This document shows positions 1-13,432 of a DNA stretch of 64,000 bases, piece after piece. The position numbers and the translations under genes were made by a program. The DNA lies in the NCBI GenBank assembly GCA_003956705.1, contig QZCP01000745.1, positions 1 to 64,000 on the forward strand. Direction: 5' to 3'. This DNA is from Brevipalpus yothersi (lineage: Eukaryota > Arthropoda > Arachnida > Trombidiformes > Tenuipalpidae). The notes under the pieces are model-generated. The model worked only from the letters and a program-made list of their open reading frames with translations. It did not search any database and was not told the DNA's origin. Positions within the stretch are counted from its first letter, which is position 1; each line of letters starts with the position of its first letter.

Positions 1-57
<57 letters not shown>
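1..57. repeat. (TC)n microsatellite
   Basis: Pure TC dinucleotide run at the window edge. It is the same class of repeat that borders both large N gaps further on. Confidence 0.97.
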
Positions 58-60
<3 letters not shown>

Positions 61-707
61 CGTAGTCGGTTCGTATCTTCATAGCAACGATAGTTCATAG
101 TTAATCTATCCACCGCAGTGAACATTCCTTGATGAGAGTCTCCATAACACTCCATCGGTACAATTAGTGTTAGTATTTGATTTGTGTAACTGTTTCTCAC
201 TTTTTTTCCATTTTCTATCATCACTATCCGATAGCATTCTACAACCGTATGTTCTCTCCAGATTTTTATGGTAAATATTATTCACGTTCTTTAATCGAAA
301 TATTTCTCTCTTTTCTTTACCTCTCTCTTGCACTTTTAGACTTGGAAAAAGTGAGAGGAATTACTTTATTCACTCTTTCCAACTCGCCTGTCTCCTGTTT
401 GTTTACTATTCTCCCTCTACAGCTCATGAGTTCTCCTTTTTTTCACTCTGTATATTGCTCAACTGATACGTTGCCCTACTTATTGTGTTTTCCGTTCTTT
501 TATGCAACTATGGTGTTTCTCTGTGTGTACTTTGATCACCTATGTCCAACCATCCCCACATCAATTGTTGATCAATCTCTACCCTTACCTTCATATGTTT
601 TTGAGTGCAAACAGCTTTACGCAGTCAGCATCGATCAAATTGGAAAAAAATTACCGATTGATGATTCGTTGTATGGATCCTCATTTTTTATTCTCTCTTC
701 TTTCCAG
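58..707. other. Intron or 5' region of the PTIP gene
   Basis: No coding exon could be supported here. A long plus-strand frame covers 177-854 but has T/S/F-rich composition and runs out of frame through the first clear exon, so it is not used. A pyrimidine-rich acceptor ends at 707. The missing upstream exons must lie before the window or be short exons not recognised here. Confidence 0.6.
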
Positions 708-3700
708 TACACCAACAACAGCCCCAACAGCAAACCCAATCCTTCATCATCTCTAACCAATCTCAGAATGAAATTGATAAAGATCAGCAAATCCAGCAGA
801 ATACATCGATGCCATCTCAGAATGTTCAACAACCACAATCCACAGCCACCATGAATTCTCTTCAGGTAAGTTGTCATTCATGAAAGGCCTCTCGCTTAAT
901 ATGCTTGATTCATTTTTTGAAAACACTATGAAAACTGTTGTGGTGTGAGGTTTCAATTAGCGTCAATTTCAAATATTTGAACGTTCAATTTTTCTTTGCT
1001 AAACTTACATTTCGAGTTCGTTAGGTGTACCATAATCAACACGCTATGACTTTTCTTTGATAGTTTTTGGCAATAGTCCTCATTTGAATTTTTACCGTCT
1101 TCGAAAATTTCCTCCTCGTTCTTTCTCTCTTTTCCTTTGATACGTTTCTCCTGATTCTGGTCTTCGAGAATGATTTTTGGATTATTTTTTCAATTGATGA
1201 ATCAACTCTATTGGAAGTTTATGGATTGCTTTTATCTGTTTCTCTCTTTTCCCCCAGCATTCTTCGCAACAGCAACAATTACTTCTTATCCAACCTCAAC
1301 AACAGCAAAAATATCAGCAGATGCAAATCATCCAATCGCCAAATCAAGCTCAAATGCCACCTCACCCACAGGATCAAACGTATGTTGTCTGAATATATGA
1401 ATGATTTTCAATAAATATAGCATCTCGTTTTTGAAAACTTTACAGCCGCCATCAGCTTCAAGCGAAGCAAGTCAGCTCACCGCAACAATTCCATCAGCAA
1501 CAAATACAGCAAACAAATATGTACAAAATGGGACCACAAACAAACTATCAAGGTAGAATGAGAAGCTTATTAACCAGTAGATATATTGAAAAAAATGAGA
1601 GCCCACAATAAATAATGCTTGATAGGTAAAATCGTTTAACATTCTGTTAATTGTATGATTTTTCCTCCTAGCTCGACCAGGTATGCAGCCTTTAGTGAAT
1701 ACCTCTCAAGGACTCCATCATCAAAATCAGCCTTCTAATGAGCCTAACCAGCAAGTCAGTCAAATTAGAATGCTACAAAGTCAAGGGCAGCCAATGATGT
1801 CCATTCCTCGTCAGCCCATGCAGCGGCCATCTCACATGCAGCAGATCCAAGTCAATGCTGGTCACCAGGTTAGAATGTCGCAGCAATCACAATTTTATCA
1901 ACAACAAGGAATGTTCCCCGTACGTTGAAATCAAATCAAATTTTTTCCTCTTTAACCAACTTCGCAAATTATGAATCGAGAGTGACTTTTTTTCTTCGAC
2001 TAGGTGAGGATTGAAAATGATGGCCAATCACAGCCTGTTAACCAGGATCAAATCATGCAAGATATGCAACAAACTCATCAAACATCGATTAGAATGGTTA
2101 ATCAGATTCGTGAACAAAATCCACAGCAACACATGCTCAATATTCAACAAAATGGACCAAACCTAGTTAGAAACATATCTCCACAACATGTAGTATATCA
2201 ACAACAGGCAATGAATACTAACGGTCCTCCACAACGAGTGCCTTCACAAGGAATGATGATGGTGAGGATTTTTCAAAATATACATTTCATAATCTTAGAA
2301 ACTCATTCGCAATTTCTCAATATTTTAGCCTGGTCCACCACAAGTTTATAATCAGCAACAAGGTCAGACCGTTCGTATGGGCCATCCACAAATGAACAAT
2401 TCACAAGTTCCCAGAGTTCCACCGTTACGCATGCCTCAAAACTTCCAACAGGTTCCTCGTCCTCAATACCGTGGACAAGCCTTCCGAAACATGCCACCGA
2501 ACCAGCAAATGCTGAACTCACAACCTAGACAATTTATCAAACCTCAGGTGAGCCTCAAGTCTTAAAACCAACAAATATTCTCTACTCATTAGATGACACG
2601 CACGTTAAAAGCCTTCAATCACTTCTACCAACTATCGATTCGTATCCGATCTCTTAATCAATCTGTTAGTGCTGATATTGCTAGAGATTTAATATTCAAT
2701 GCATTTCCCTCCTTCCATTATGTCATCCAACGCCACAGCGATTAAGAGATGGATGATCACAGTTTCAACGCTTGCTCATTTTCCGATCATCAAAGGATGC
2801 TAAAATTTACCCAGAAACACTTCCTCATTTGCTCTCCATCTCTGAAGAATTTCTTTTCTTCTATTATCTTTGTCACGAGGTTCATTCAAGCACTCATCTT
2901 TTTATTTCAAGACTTGATTCTTCAGTTTTCACAACTCATTCTACTTCTTTTCATCAGATTCAACAACAAGGTCAGGTACCCGGACCAGTAGGGCAAAGAC
3001 AGCCGATGCAATATTCTCAACATTTTTCATCCCAAGGTCCCACGAGTCTTCCAGTGCAAGTGGGACAGCATTCACCCCATCAAATTCAATCGATTCAAAA
3101 TTTAAGCCCTGATGGGCAGCCTTTACAAAGTGCCAACCATGATCAAAGTCCATCTCAAGCCCTTCCCCACTCTCTCACTGGATCTCATCCTAACGCATCT
3201 GGAGTTCATATGGAGGTTCATGCTATGCCTGCCAGCCATACCACAATAATTTGTGGTCCACCAGGTTCTTCCAATAACAGTCAATGGAATCAGCAGTGGA
3301 ATTCTAGTCCAGACGGTACTCAAATTTTACAAAATCATCAGAGAGTACCTCTTCAAGGAGTAAGTAACTGATCAAGTTTCTACACCTTCAGCTATCCATA
3401 ATTCCTTATTTTTCTGGTTCAAAATATTCTTCGGTGATGGCACAGGGCGTTTACCCTTCTCTTCTGATCTTACTTTCAAAATTTGAATGCATTGCTCGAA
3501 AGCCCAATCGTGGTTCTACAAGCATTTTTCTCAAGCATTGAGTTTAGCTACTGGAAAATTTTTTCGATTCACATCAGAAAAGAAATATGTTACTAGCTCA
3601 TTATTTATCATTCTTATTTTCTCCAGGATTCTCAACCATTTCGGCCCCAACAAATGTTTGTTGCACAGCAAAATGGTCCAGTTGCTCCTCACAAGATCTC

Positions 3701-6642
3701 TCAATTCCCCATGATGCCTGATGTCTCCCAACGCAAAATTGTACCTGGTCAACCGACTGGTCGTGTCATGCAATCACCAGTAGGGCGAAGATTTCCTCTT
3801 ACCCCCCATACTGGTGATCATGTTAGACCTCTCGGTGGAATCATCCCAACACCAACTTTACCACCTAGCAATGTACGTTTACCAAATCCGTGCACTCAAC
3901 TTTCTACGAACACAACTACATCTTCTTCTCCCTCCTCTCCGAGCAATTCTATGACTCCTAGTCTCTCCACCACCACTTCTATCACTTGTTCCCCTTCCGT
4001 CACATCACCTGTAGTCACACCAAAAACTAAAACTACTCTCGCAAATTTTTTGAATACTCGTTTGCAAAATAATGCCTCCGTTGGAGCTAATTCGAGGCCA
4101 TCCAATGAGGGCTCTAATTCTTCTCAGACTTCGCTCTCCTCTCATTCTTCTGGAAATGGTTTCTCTTGCTATACTTCTTCTGTCAAAAATTGTCCACTTT
4201 CTGGTTCAATATCTCTTTCTTATGTCCCCAATAAATCGGGATTCTCTGGATCCCATGGTGTGGTAAGCCTACCACTTTCTCGATGGCGTCGCATGACATT
4301 GCATGAATCGGAGCTTCTCTCATGTATTGATCCAATTTTTCCCCGCTTTTTTCTTCCAATATCATTCAGATGATACCGAATGGAGAATTTTCCGCCTCCC
4401 GCCCGGTTGAAGAATCCACTCAAGTTATCCAAGAACGATTATATGGTCATGAATCAAAAACACTTGTACCACCAGATTTTTGCTTAGCCGGATGTGTCTT
4501 CTTTTTTGTTGATCACGAATCTCCCCAATCGACCCTAGATGGTGATAGAAAAGAACTGTGTCGAAAAATTATTCTCAAATACGGTGGACGCTTTGAAGAT
4601 GAGTACTCTGCTTCTTGTACTCATGTAATCTGTGAGACACAAGATAATAATCTAGTCCGTCAGGTACGTATTTTGCGAGGCCCTTTCGCCTGATTCTCTA
4701 ACAAAATCTGAATACCTCTTTCACAGGCACTCAAAGAGGGCAAACGTTGTGTCACCTTATTCTGGGTTCATGATATCATAGCAGAAGGTCGATTGCGTCC
4801 ACCATACAAAATATGGCATCTTCCTCGAGCATTCGATTATGTTTTCCGTCCCTGTAGGGATCATATCATAGCTACAAGCAATTTTGAGGGTAGAGATCGT
4901 GTTCTTCTAAAAGAACTCATCATCCAGAGTGGTGCCAAATATACCGCCTACTTAAGTCATAAAAATACGATTTTAATATGTAAAAGGTAAACTTTTAAAA
5001 ACTTCATGAATGAACTCTCATAATTCGAATCATATTTTTATCATCAGGCCTGAAGGTACCAAGTTTAAGAAAGCAACTGAATGGGATATGCCGATTGTTA
5101 ATGTTTTGTGGCTTCAAGACATATTTTTTGGTCATCATCTTCCAGCTCTCTCAGCTTTACACAAATCTCCTCGCTATACTAAATTTGATCTCAAAGATGC
5201 TTGTGATCTTGATTATAATCTCGTTCGTCAGTGGATGGCTCCATGGCGAGTACCGATTAAGGTGCCTGAAGATTTACCACAACGAATACAGGCTAAGAAA
5301 GAGAGTGAAAATCAAAAGTTAACAGAGATCACAAAACCTCCAGAGCCTGCTGATGAGGCAATGGAGGTGGAGAAAGCCAAAGAAGAAGAAAAGAAGGAAG
5401 ATGAAGAATCAATTGACTCTAAACCAAGCGTTTCAACAGTTCCTCCTAGTTTAATCACTGACTCATTAGAGGCTCCAGCTCAAAATCCTTCTATTGCTTC
5501 AGTCGCACCCTCCGATCAACCAATGATTCCTGATACTCAATTGGACTCTAGCTCGGTTCCAACCTCTATTGTAAATGAGAGTGTCAATAATATTGACAGT
5601 AATTCTGAAAATAATGGTGAACCCATGCAGCAAGGAGACGAAACGAATTGTGAATTAAAGGAATCCTCTTCCCAGATGGAATCAGAGCCTGCCTCAAAAA
5701 AAGTCAGAACAGATTCCGAATTATCTCAGCCCAATACAAATGACTCTCAGGCGGATCCTGTTAGTAAAGCAACCTCATCGAATTCGGCAGCAATAGTTCC
5801 TCTCGGTAACACAAATTCGGGAAATGTATCTGTAAAAGTTATGTTCACTGGTTTCAAAGATCTCTCTGATTTCTTAAAGATCACAACAAAACTCGGTATC
5901 ACAGTCACTAATGATCACACCCAGTGTACTCATTTAGTCATGGACCGAGTTGCTCGCACTGTTAAATTCATGTGCGCCTTAAGTTATGTTAACTATGTTG
6001 TACACCCTGACTGGCTCGTCAATTGCTCAAAGCGTGGTCATCTGGTTGATGAGACACCTTTTTTACTGAAAGATAGTAAAGCAGAGACAATGTTTGGTTT
6101 CGATTTGAAAGAATGTCTAGAAATGAGAAAAGCTCGAGGTACTCCGTTGTTCCAAGGTTTCCTCTTTTGTATCACCAAATCTTGTGTTCCTTCACAAAAA
6201 ATACTTAAAGAAATAGCTGAAAGTGCAGGTGCAATAGGAGTTACAAAAAAATTGCCGTCTATCAAGCAACTCAAACAGTTAGAGGTTGGTATTGGTCTTG
6301 TTCAATTTGAACAAGATGTCTAATTTATCGATCCTGATTGTATCATGTTTATTATCAATTTATTTTTTGCTTGAAATTCTAATAATTTGAATGGTTTTTC
6401 TCTCCTCAGCGTCGTAAGGATGTAAAGTTTGTTGTCATTACCAAAGAGGAAGATCTCCCCATATGTCAAATATTTTTTTCTAGAAGCATACGTAAGTTTC
6501 CATAACTCGTCATCACGCTTTTGTCAATATTAACTGATTTTTTTCTCTTCTTGTAGCGGTTTTGAATACAGAATTTTTACTACACAGCTTATTGACTCAA
6601 GAAATACGTTATGAGCCGTATGCTTTTTCCCAGTCAGTCTAG
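708..6642 (+). CDS. PAXIP1: PTIP / PAX-interacting protein 1 (5' partial)
   Basis: BRCT-repeat nuclear scaffold that in animals links KMT2C/D histone H3K4 methyltransferases and the DNA-damage response. Exons read by eye: 708-865, 1258-1379, 1446-1552, 1672-1919, 2004-2261, 2329-2547, 2958-3359, 3627-4262, 4370-4663, 4727-4986, 5048-6284, 6410-6491 and 6557-6642; all phases agree, giving about 1,369 in-window codons. The first eight exons encode a Gln/Pro/Met-rich low-complexity region. Exons 9-11 carry a BRCT pair (LAGCVFFF; GKRCVTLFWVHDIIAEGRL; NVLWLQD). An acidic Pro/Ser linker follows, then a second BRCT pair (VKVMFTGF; VVHPDWLVNC) ending in VLNTEFLLHSLL, as in PTIP C termini. Vertebrate PTIP has another BRCT pair before the Q-rich part; it is presumably upstream of the window. 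The donor at 6285 (GTTGGT) is weak but is the only one that keeps frame. AATAAA at 6777. Confidence 0.9.
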
Positions 6643-7303
6643 TTCTCGGAAGAGAGATTATCATCTTTTTGATCAAATTAAAAGAATCTGAATATATTTA
6701 CAAAATTTTAACATTTTTATCTTGTAAGATTACCGAAAAGAGTTATGATCTCCGATATTTTCTGCCATCAAGTTGAAATAAAAAAAATAAGATGAGCTCA
6801 AATAAATTGTGTTCAAAATGAACTTTTAATGGAAATTGCTCTCAAATACTTGGAATCTCTTGCTCTTGTTAATCGATATTTTCTATCAGTTTACATTCTT
6901 CCCACAGTCAGTTGTACGAAGAGAACATAATTTTTCGACTAAAACATTCTTTGTTTTCAAATATTATGACTACGATGGAGGGATAGGAGAGAAAATTTAC
7001 ATGATTCGATTGGCAAGAACAGAGGATATAGTGCGAAATGGTAAGAAATATATATGTATATGAATATAAGTTATAAGGTAAATAGCATGATTACAATATT
7101 TTTCTTTGTTTGATAGCAAACTCATTTCCACAATCAGCTCTTAAGCATTAGCGGCTTTTGATCTATTATTTTTGATCGCTGGGGTTAGGTAACACTTGGA
7201 TACAAACATGTTCAATTGGATGAGGAAAGAGAGAGAAAACCGAGTGAAATGAGGGCCACATTCATTTTGGTTCCATCGTTCATGAGAGTCAAAAACACAA
7301 AAA

Positions 7304-7358
<55 letters not shown>

Positions 7359-7514
7359 TTTTGATGTTGCTGCCTGATGGCAGTCAAGCTCTTGAAAACT
7401 GAGCATCATATATAAATTGCTAGGTGGGTGTTTCTGTTGCATTATATTTTTTTCATCTTCCATTTGTAAATGGGTGGGTTAGTATGGCCCTTATGAGAGA
7501 GTGGATCTGCTCTA
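6643..7514. other. Intergenic, convergent 3' ends
   Basis: Holds the PTIP 3' UTR with a poly(A) signal at 6777-6782 and a GA microsatellite at 7311-7354. Short frames here have no family signature. Nothing else seen. Confidence 0.7.
7311..7354. repeat. (GA)n microsatellite
   Basis: Uninterrupted GA run in the spacer between PTIP and the TMBIM gene. Confidence 0.97.
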
Positions 7515-8249
7515 TCAGTCCGATTTAAGCAGCTCTAACAATCTTAGAAGATGCAAAAAGATATTGATGATGTCCATATAAATCATCATGGCTCCCAATA
7601 CATAATCTTCCGGTGATAGTTCTGCTGATTTACCTCCAACCAACATTTGTGTATCGATTACCAGATAGATGGAAAATATCAATGTACCAGCGGCAGAATA
7701 AACGATGTGCAATATTTTGTTCTGCCAGAACATGGCTACAATACCGAATACCATGAACACCAAGATGACAACAAACATGATACCGGAAATCATTGTGAAA
7801 TCGATCTTTGTTTGGAATGCAAATATGGTCAATCCTACAACGATTATGGTTGTCATTACCACAGCCATGAGGACCACATCACCACTCCGGAGTGCACAAC
7901 TCATACCAACAGTGGTGCTCATACAGAGTGTGAATATTGCCAGTAATACCATGTTACACGGAAAAGATCGACCTAATCCACAGCATGTTAGGGCAATCAT
8001 ACAGGCGAGAGAAACTACCATTGTGACAATTAAGATCCATACGTTCCTTAAAACAAACAATTTGGTCGAATCACTGGTGGAGAATACCAGAGCGAAGCCC
8101 ATTGTCACCAATAGCTGTATACATATAATACCATACACTTTACGTATGAAGCCCATACGAATAGCTTTATCGGAGAATGCACTGTCCATCGCATCGGAGG
8201 CAAAGCCACCCTCAACATTGGTATTATAATTATAATTAGGCTGATACAT
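7515..8249 (-). CDS. TMBIM / Lifeguard family protein (GRINA-like)
   Basis: Multi-pass membrane protein of the Bax-inhibitor-1/TMBIM superfamily, whose members act in Golgi, ER or plasma membrane on calcium handling and cell-death resistance. The 244-residue single-exon product has a short hydrophilic Tyr/Asn-rich N terminus (MYQPNYNYN), then RMGFIRKVYGIICIQLLVT, the usual first-helix motif of the Lifeguard branch, six further hydrophobic segments, and the family C-terminal signature (YLVIDTQ; EDYVLGAMMIYMDIINIFL). The frame stays open upstream to a non-ATG codon, so the first ATG at 8249 is chosen. The N terminus is much shorter than in vertebrate GRINA, which has a long Pro/Tyr/Gly region. 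Which Lifeguard paralogue it corresponds to cannot be settled by eye. Confidence 0.9.
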   Translation of the reverse strand: MYQPNYNYNTNVEGGFASDAMDSAFSDKAIRMGFIRKVYGIICIQLLVTMGFALVFSTSDSTKLFVLRNVWILIVTMVVSLACMIALTCCGLGRSFPCNMVLLAIFTLCMSTTVGMSCALRSGDVVLMAVVMTTIIVVGLTIFAFQTKIDFTMISGIMFVVILVFMVFGIVAMFWQNKILHIVYSAAGTLIFSIYLVIDTQMLVGGKSAELSPEDYVLGAMMIYMDIINIFLHLLRLLELLKSD

Positions 8250-9820
8250 GGTCACAGAATGCCTAAGAAAATTGGCTGGCACAACAACAACAAACACAAT
8301 ACACCCAAAGAGTTACGCACACAAATGAGATATATTCAATCAAGAGGAGGATCAAAAAAGTGTGATGATGTGTAAGCGTTATTTTTTCCTGAAGAACAAG
8401 GAGGAGGAGAAGAAGAAGAAGAAAAAATGATTAAATCACTACAAGATGATAATGAACCGATTAATGAGGACAGAGGAATATATACTGAACACTTGTCAAT
8501 ATATATGTGAGAGGCAACACACTTCCTTTTACCAGTCAGCAACAGTCGGCTTAAGGTTTACCTTTTTCTTTCACACACCGATGATAAGTGAACTGAATGT
8601 TGGTCCGAATCTATTTTGATTTACTCTTTGTTGTTGTTACTTCTCACCAAAATAATGACCAACATACACACTAGTAATCACCAAAGACTCTAATGAAGTG
8701 GCAGAAAAAAAAACGTTCACTAAATCACTGAATAACTGTGGGTTTTAATTGATAATGTGTATGTGTTTATGATGGGTACAGAATATTCTGGATATTTATT
8801 ATGATAAATCAATCATGACGCACAACACTTGAAAGAGAGAGAGAAAGAAGCTGACTTTTGGATGCTCCGAGCATCGGTTACATGCGTCCTGGGCAATTCT
8901 GATTCTGATTCTCAGAATTTCTGGATGCTGGTTGAATCCTGATTCTATGTACTGTAGAGTACATGTTGGCAAGGTAACTTGGTACTTGTATTAGGGAAAG
9001 CGGTTCCTTTTAGCGGGTTCAAAATTTTTTGGCACAATTTGTCGACTGGAGGACCAATTTTGGGTGACCAGATTTGTGTGAGAAAATGGTTAATAGAGAT
9101 GGGACTTGAGATTTTAGAAAGCTTTTTTTTCAACATTACCATCGATTGTTTTTGATGAAAATTTCAATTCGTCGAGGGAGAAAGATTTTTATGTGAATGA
9201 ATTTCATTTTTTGTTTAATTTTGTGTGGTTTAAATCACACAATATTGTTTGAGTGAAAATATTTGTCTCCATCTATTATCTACATTCATTATCGAGAATT
9301 ATCGGGAATTTTTTCAACTCAAATATTTCACTGGAATGAGCTAGAAAAAAGGTGAAATAAAGCAAAACAGGTGGATTATTCATATGTACTGTTGAAACAA
9401 AATTCAGACAGATCTGAGGAATGATCTAGCAAGTGTTGAAGGAAAATGTTTGTTTCTAGTTAATATTCTGGCTAATTGATTTTTACAATTAAAAAGTTTT
9501 ACAAAAGTGGATTTCAGGATGGAAAATGAATTTCATGATGTGAATGACTCTAATTCTAAAATTTGAGATGAAAAAAATGACCTCGATGATTTTGAAGCTT
9601 TATTTTGTATGAACGCTTTTTCTGTATCAAGGGTACATCATGGTACATACTATCAATTGTAAATATTGTGAATCAGGAATTGCCTCTTGGGCGAAAAAGT
9701 GGGTATAAAATGCAAATTTTCCATCAATAATGGTCTTGAGCACGAATTTCTGGTAAGTCCTTTCCATTGATAAAATTTAATGATTTTCTTTCCAGATTCA
9801 AGCTTATTTCCAAGATGATA

Positions 9821-9822
9821 GA

Positions 9823-9872
<50 letters not shown>
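9821..9872. repeat. (GA)n microsatellite
   Basis: GA run with one GGG interruption near its start. Confidence 0.96.
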
Positions 9873-9874
<2 letters not shown>

Positions 9875-11064
9875 CATTTTTGTTTGTTTGACATCTTTTT
9901 TTCTTAAAACAATAACTCAAAATTTTATGGACTCCAAAAGTATTGGCTCAATTGAAATTAACAAGATTTCATTTGAGCTTTTCGCTCATTTCTCATTGCC
10001 AATGAAATAGACACATCAATCACCAGAGATGCCAAGAAAATTATTCTAAGCAATAAGCTCATGATTTTTGATCATCTTCACCAATGGTGGCTTGAAAAAT
10101 TGAAATGTCTCGTCGCAAATTCTGACTGACATTTTATCATCACACTAATAAATGCATGAGTCACGTGCTCTTCGTTAAATTTCTTGATTAAGTTTTCACA
10201 AAGAGTGTCAACAGTGATCAAAATAATTAGATTAATATCAAAAGAACAACAAAGTGAGAGAAAAAAATTCATTCTTCACATCATAAGAATTGAGGAAACC
10301 TTCCCGTAACTTTGTGATCATCGATTAGATCAAAATTGAAGATTCTGTTGCCTCGTATTGAATTAAAGATCATATACATGTATACATGTAGAACTCAAGA
10401 ATAATAACGCCAATACCTAGAACCTTTTCTAATTCAAGGTGTATTGAAAATATCTAAGGTTAATAGTCGTCTATCTCTTTTTGAATATCATCTATTTCGT
10501 GCTTCAATTGAATTTTAGAATCAAAATCCTTGAGAAACAGAAAAGGATTGAGAGATATGAACAAATGAAAAGAAGCATCATAGACACGTGCTATAAGGTT
10601 CTGATGCACGTGAAAATAGATCAGGCACACACACATTCATAAATATTGTCTATGATTCGATGGTGATTGAATATATAAAGTTTTCAAAACTAACGGTTCA
10701 GCTTGATCAGCATGATACATAATACTTGAAAGAACTTTGACTTCTTCTGCCTCGCGTCCAGCATATCGGCCGGGCTCCAAAGACTCACTCTCCTTTCTAT
10801 GGAAAATCTTATCAACCACATTAGATCACAATCAATCATTGATTCCATCGATACCACCATAATGTCACAAATTATGAGGGACATCATCATCTTGCCTGTG
10901 TCTTATTGCATAATATGTGATCAGTTTTGTGTAAGTGTGTAAGTCATTCAAGGGCAAAAAGAAAGAAAAAAAATTGCGTAACTAAATACTTTTATCAATA
11001 CATCAACTTCTTTGTCTATCCAATCGAATGACCCATTGATTGATAATGGAATGATATATTCATT

Positions 11065-11068
<4 letters not shown>

Positions 11069-11096
<28 letters not shown>
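11069..11096. repeat. (GA)n microsatellite
   Basis: Short GA run in the region upstream of the SLC7 gene. Confidence 0.95.
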
Positions 11097-11099
<3 letters not shown>

Positions 11100-12147
11100 A
11101 AATCTCGAGAAAGAGAATTGTGTTTAAGAAAGAGAAAAATGTTGAAATTATCTTCATGATAGTGGATAGGTGATTATATTGAGAGTACATGTATGTATGT
11201 ATTGTAAGAAAGAGAGAGAAAAAATCGATTTAAAAAATCAGCAACAAAAAAATGACATTTCATGGATCGAATCTACTGTACAAATGGTATCAGTTGCATT
11301 TCAATTCGAAAAATTTTTTCTGAATCATGTACAGCGATTATTAACTAAGAGATTGATACTGCTAGACTACTCTTCAGTTAATCAAATGGACTCTAACCAG
11401 TTGATTAATCTTGTGTAGCTTCCTTAAGATTGATAAGACGATTCTCAGGAAGAGATGTGTCATTGGAAATGATCATTTTATTTACACTTCACTTCCAGTA
11501 GCATTCTGTGGCAAGGTTGGTTGACATCAAAAACAAAATATTGTCTTATGAATATTCATTTTTCTTCTTGCAAATAGTGTCTGAAGTTTGTCTTATCAGA
11601 ATGGTATCCGTCTATTAATTATTAGTCAATTGCTTAACGAATGCTCAAGTTCAATAGTGTAAAAATTCCAACTCATCTGGGGAAGCATCTATTTTGTTGG
11701 TGAAAAAATTTCGCTTTAAATATTTGCAAAATATGTATCAACCCAACAAACTGATTTGAGTGTTAAACTTTACTCTAATTTAAATGTTATCAGTTCTACT
11801 TATTATCAGAATCAAGAAAAATTAAAACCTTAAACTGTCAAGTATATCACTTGATTCTGATTCTAACCTTTTCAGTTTCGGTGGCCGCTTCGGACTGGAT
11901 ACAATTCAATTTCCCTCTTCTAGTACAGCATATTGGGTAAGTTAATCGAGATTCCGTTGCAGCAATCATTATGATCATCATCCTCCACAACATGCTCTGT
12001 CTCTGCAAGTTCTCCTACATTATCATCTCTATCTCTCTCTCTTTCATCATCTCTTCTCTCCTCCTTTTGCTCTCTCTCTATCTTCCAGCCTCTTTTTCTC
12101 CCTCCTACTCTCTCTCCGCATCGAGAAGAGCGAAAAATACATGTATA

Positions 12148-13142
12148 ATGAAGTATTCCACAAACGGTGTACAGTTAAACGGATCCCAGCATCCGAGCGA
12201 TCAGGATCATCAGTTTCATCACCACCAGAATCATCATCAGAATAATCATCAGAGTCATGATTGCCCAATAGTTGACCCTAGTCAAACTCCATCAAGTTCT
12301 CCTTCGGTTCCACCAGTGCCACCCCCAACACCGTATTTGCCTTCACCGCCAACGGCTGATATTCTACATAGATTAGAAAAAATTCGTCTACTTGAAAATA
12401 ATTATTTTCATAAAAGTTATAACGGTGACACCACAACAACAACAGCAACAACGCAAGCGTATGTAATGGATAACGGTAACGGTAAAGTGGCCAGCAACAA
12501 AGGTATCACATCTAGTAATAATGCTAAAAATGGTGGAGTTGATTGTGAAAGTTGGTCTTCCAATTCATCATCATCGCCTATGGACAATTCAGTTAATTTG
12601 AAGAAAGAACTTGGCCTACTCAACGGTGTTGCCATCATATTGGGTGTTATAATTGGTTCCGGTATTTTTTTGACACCTCGAGGTGTTCTCGAAGATGCTG
12701 GCTCAATTGGTATGGCATTGGTGGTGTGGATTATGTGTGGCACATTGTCCACACTTGGTGCACTGTGTTACGCTGAATTGGGTACATCGATTCCAAAGTC
12801 CGGTGGTGACTATGCATACATTAAGGAAGCCTTTGGACCTTTACCGGCATTTCTATTCCTATGGGTTGCTCTGTTGATAATTATGCCTGCAGGCAATGCG
12901 ATTGCTGCAATTACGTTTGCAAATTATTTACTTCAACCAATATACGGATGTACACCACCGGATCACGCTGTAAGACTGATTGCTGCCTCTGCCATATGTA
13001 AGTAGTTCACTAGTTTATGTTTATTTGAGAGAAAGAGAGAGTGTATGTGTGTGTGGAAGTTAATTTCCTCAACCCATGTGTTTTCCATTTATTTACACAC
13101 ATTGAGTTTCGAAACTTCCCGAGATCGATAAGATTGGAAACT

Positions 13143-13218
<76 letters not shown>

Positions 13219-13360
13219 NGTAGTTCACTAGTTTATGTTTATTTGAGAGAAAGAGAGAGTGTATGTGTGTGTGGAAGTTAATTTCCTCAACCCATGTGTT
13301 TTCCATTTATTTACACACATTGAGTTTCGAAACTTCCCGAGATCGATAAGATTGGAAACT

Positions 13361-13432
<72 letters not shown>

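Larger units (their letters stand above)
8250..12147. other. Long intergenic region between divergent genes
   Basis: Nearly 3.9 kb without a supportable coding exon, between the divergent TMBIM and SLC7 genes. It contains GA microsatellites at 9821-9872 and 11069-11096. A plausible non-coding first exon of the SLC7 gene could end at the GTAAGT-like donor near 11938. Minus-strand frames near 10.6-10.9 kb have no recognisable domain. No tRNA or other RNA gene was recognised. Confidence 0.6.

Noticed and set aside
177..854. 225-codon plus-strand frame at the window start
   Set aside because: It overlaps the first PTIP exon (708-865) in a different frame; the Q-rich frame joins the next exons in phase, while this one has a T/S/F-rich intron-like composition.
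8336..8542. 68-codon minus-strand frame upstream of the TMBIM gene
   Set aside because: Probably its 5' UTR; Ser-rich with no signature, and it does not join the TMBIM frame.
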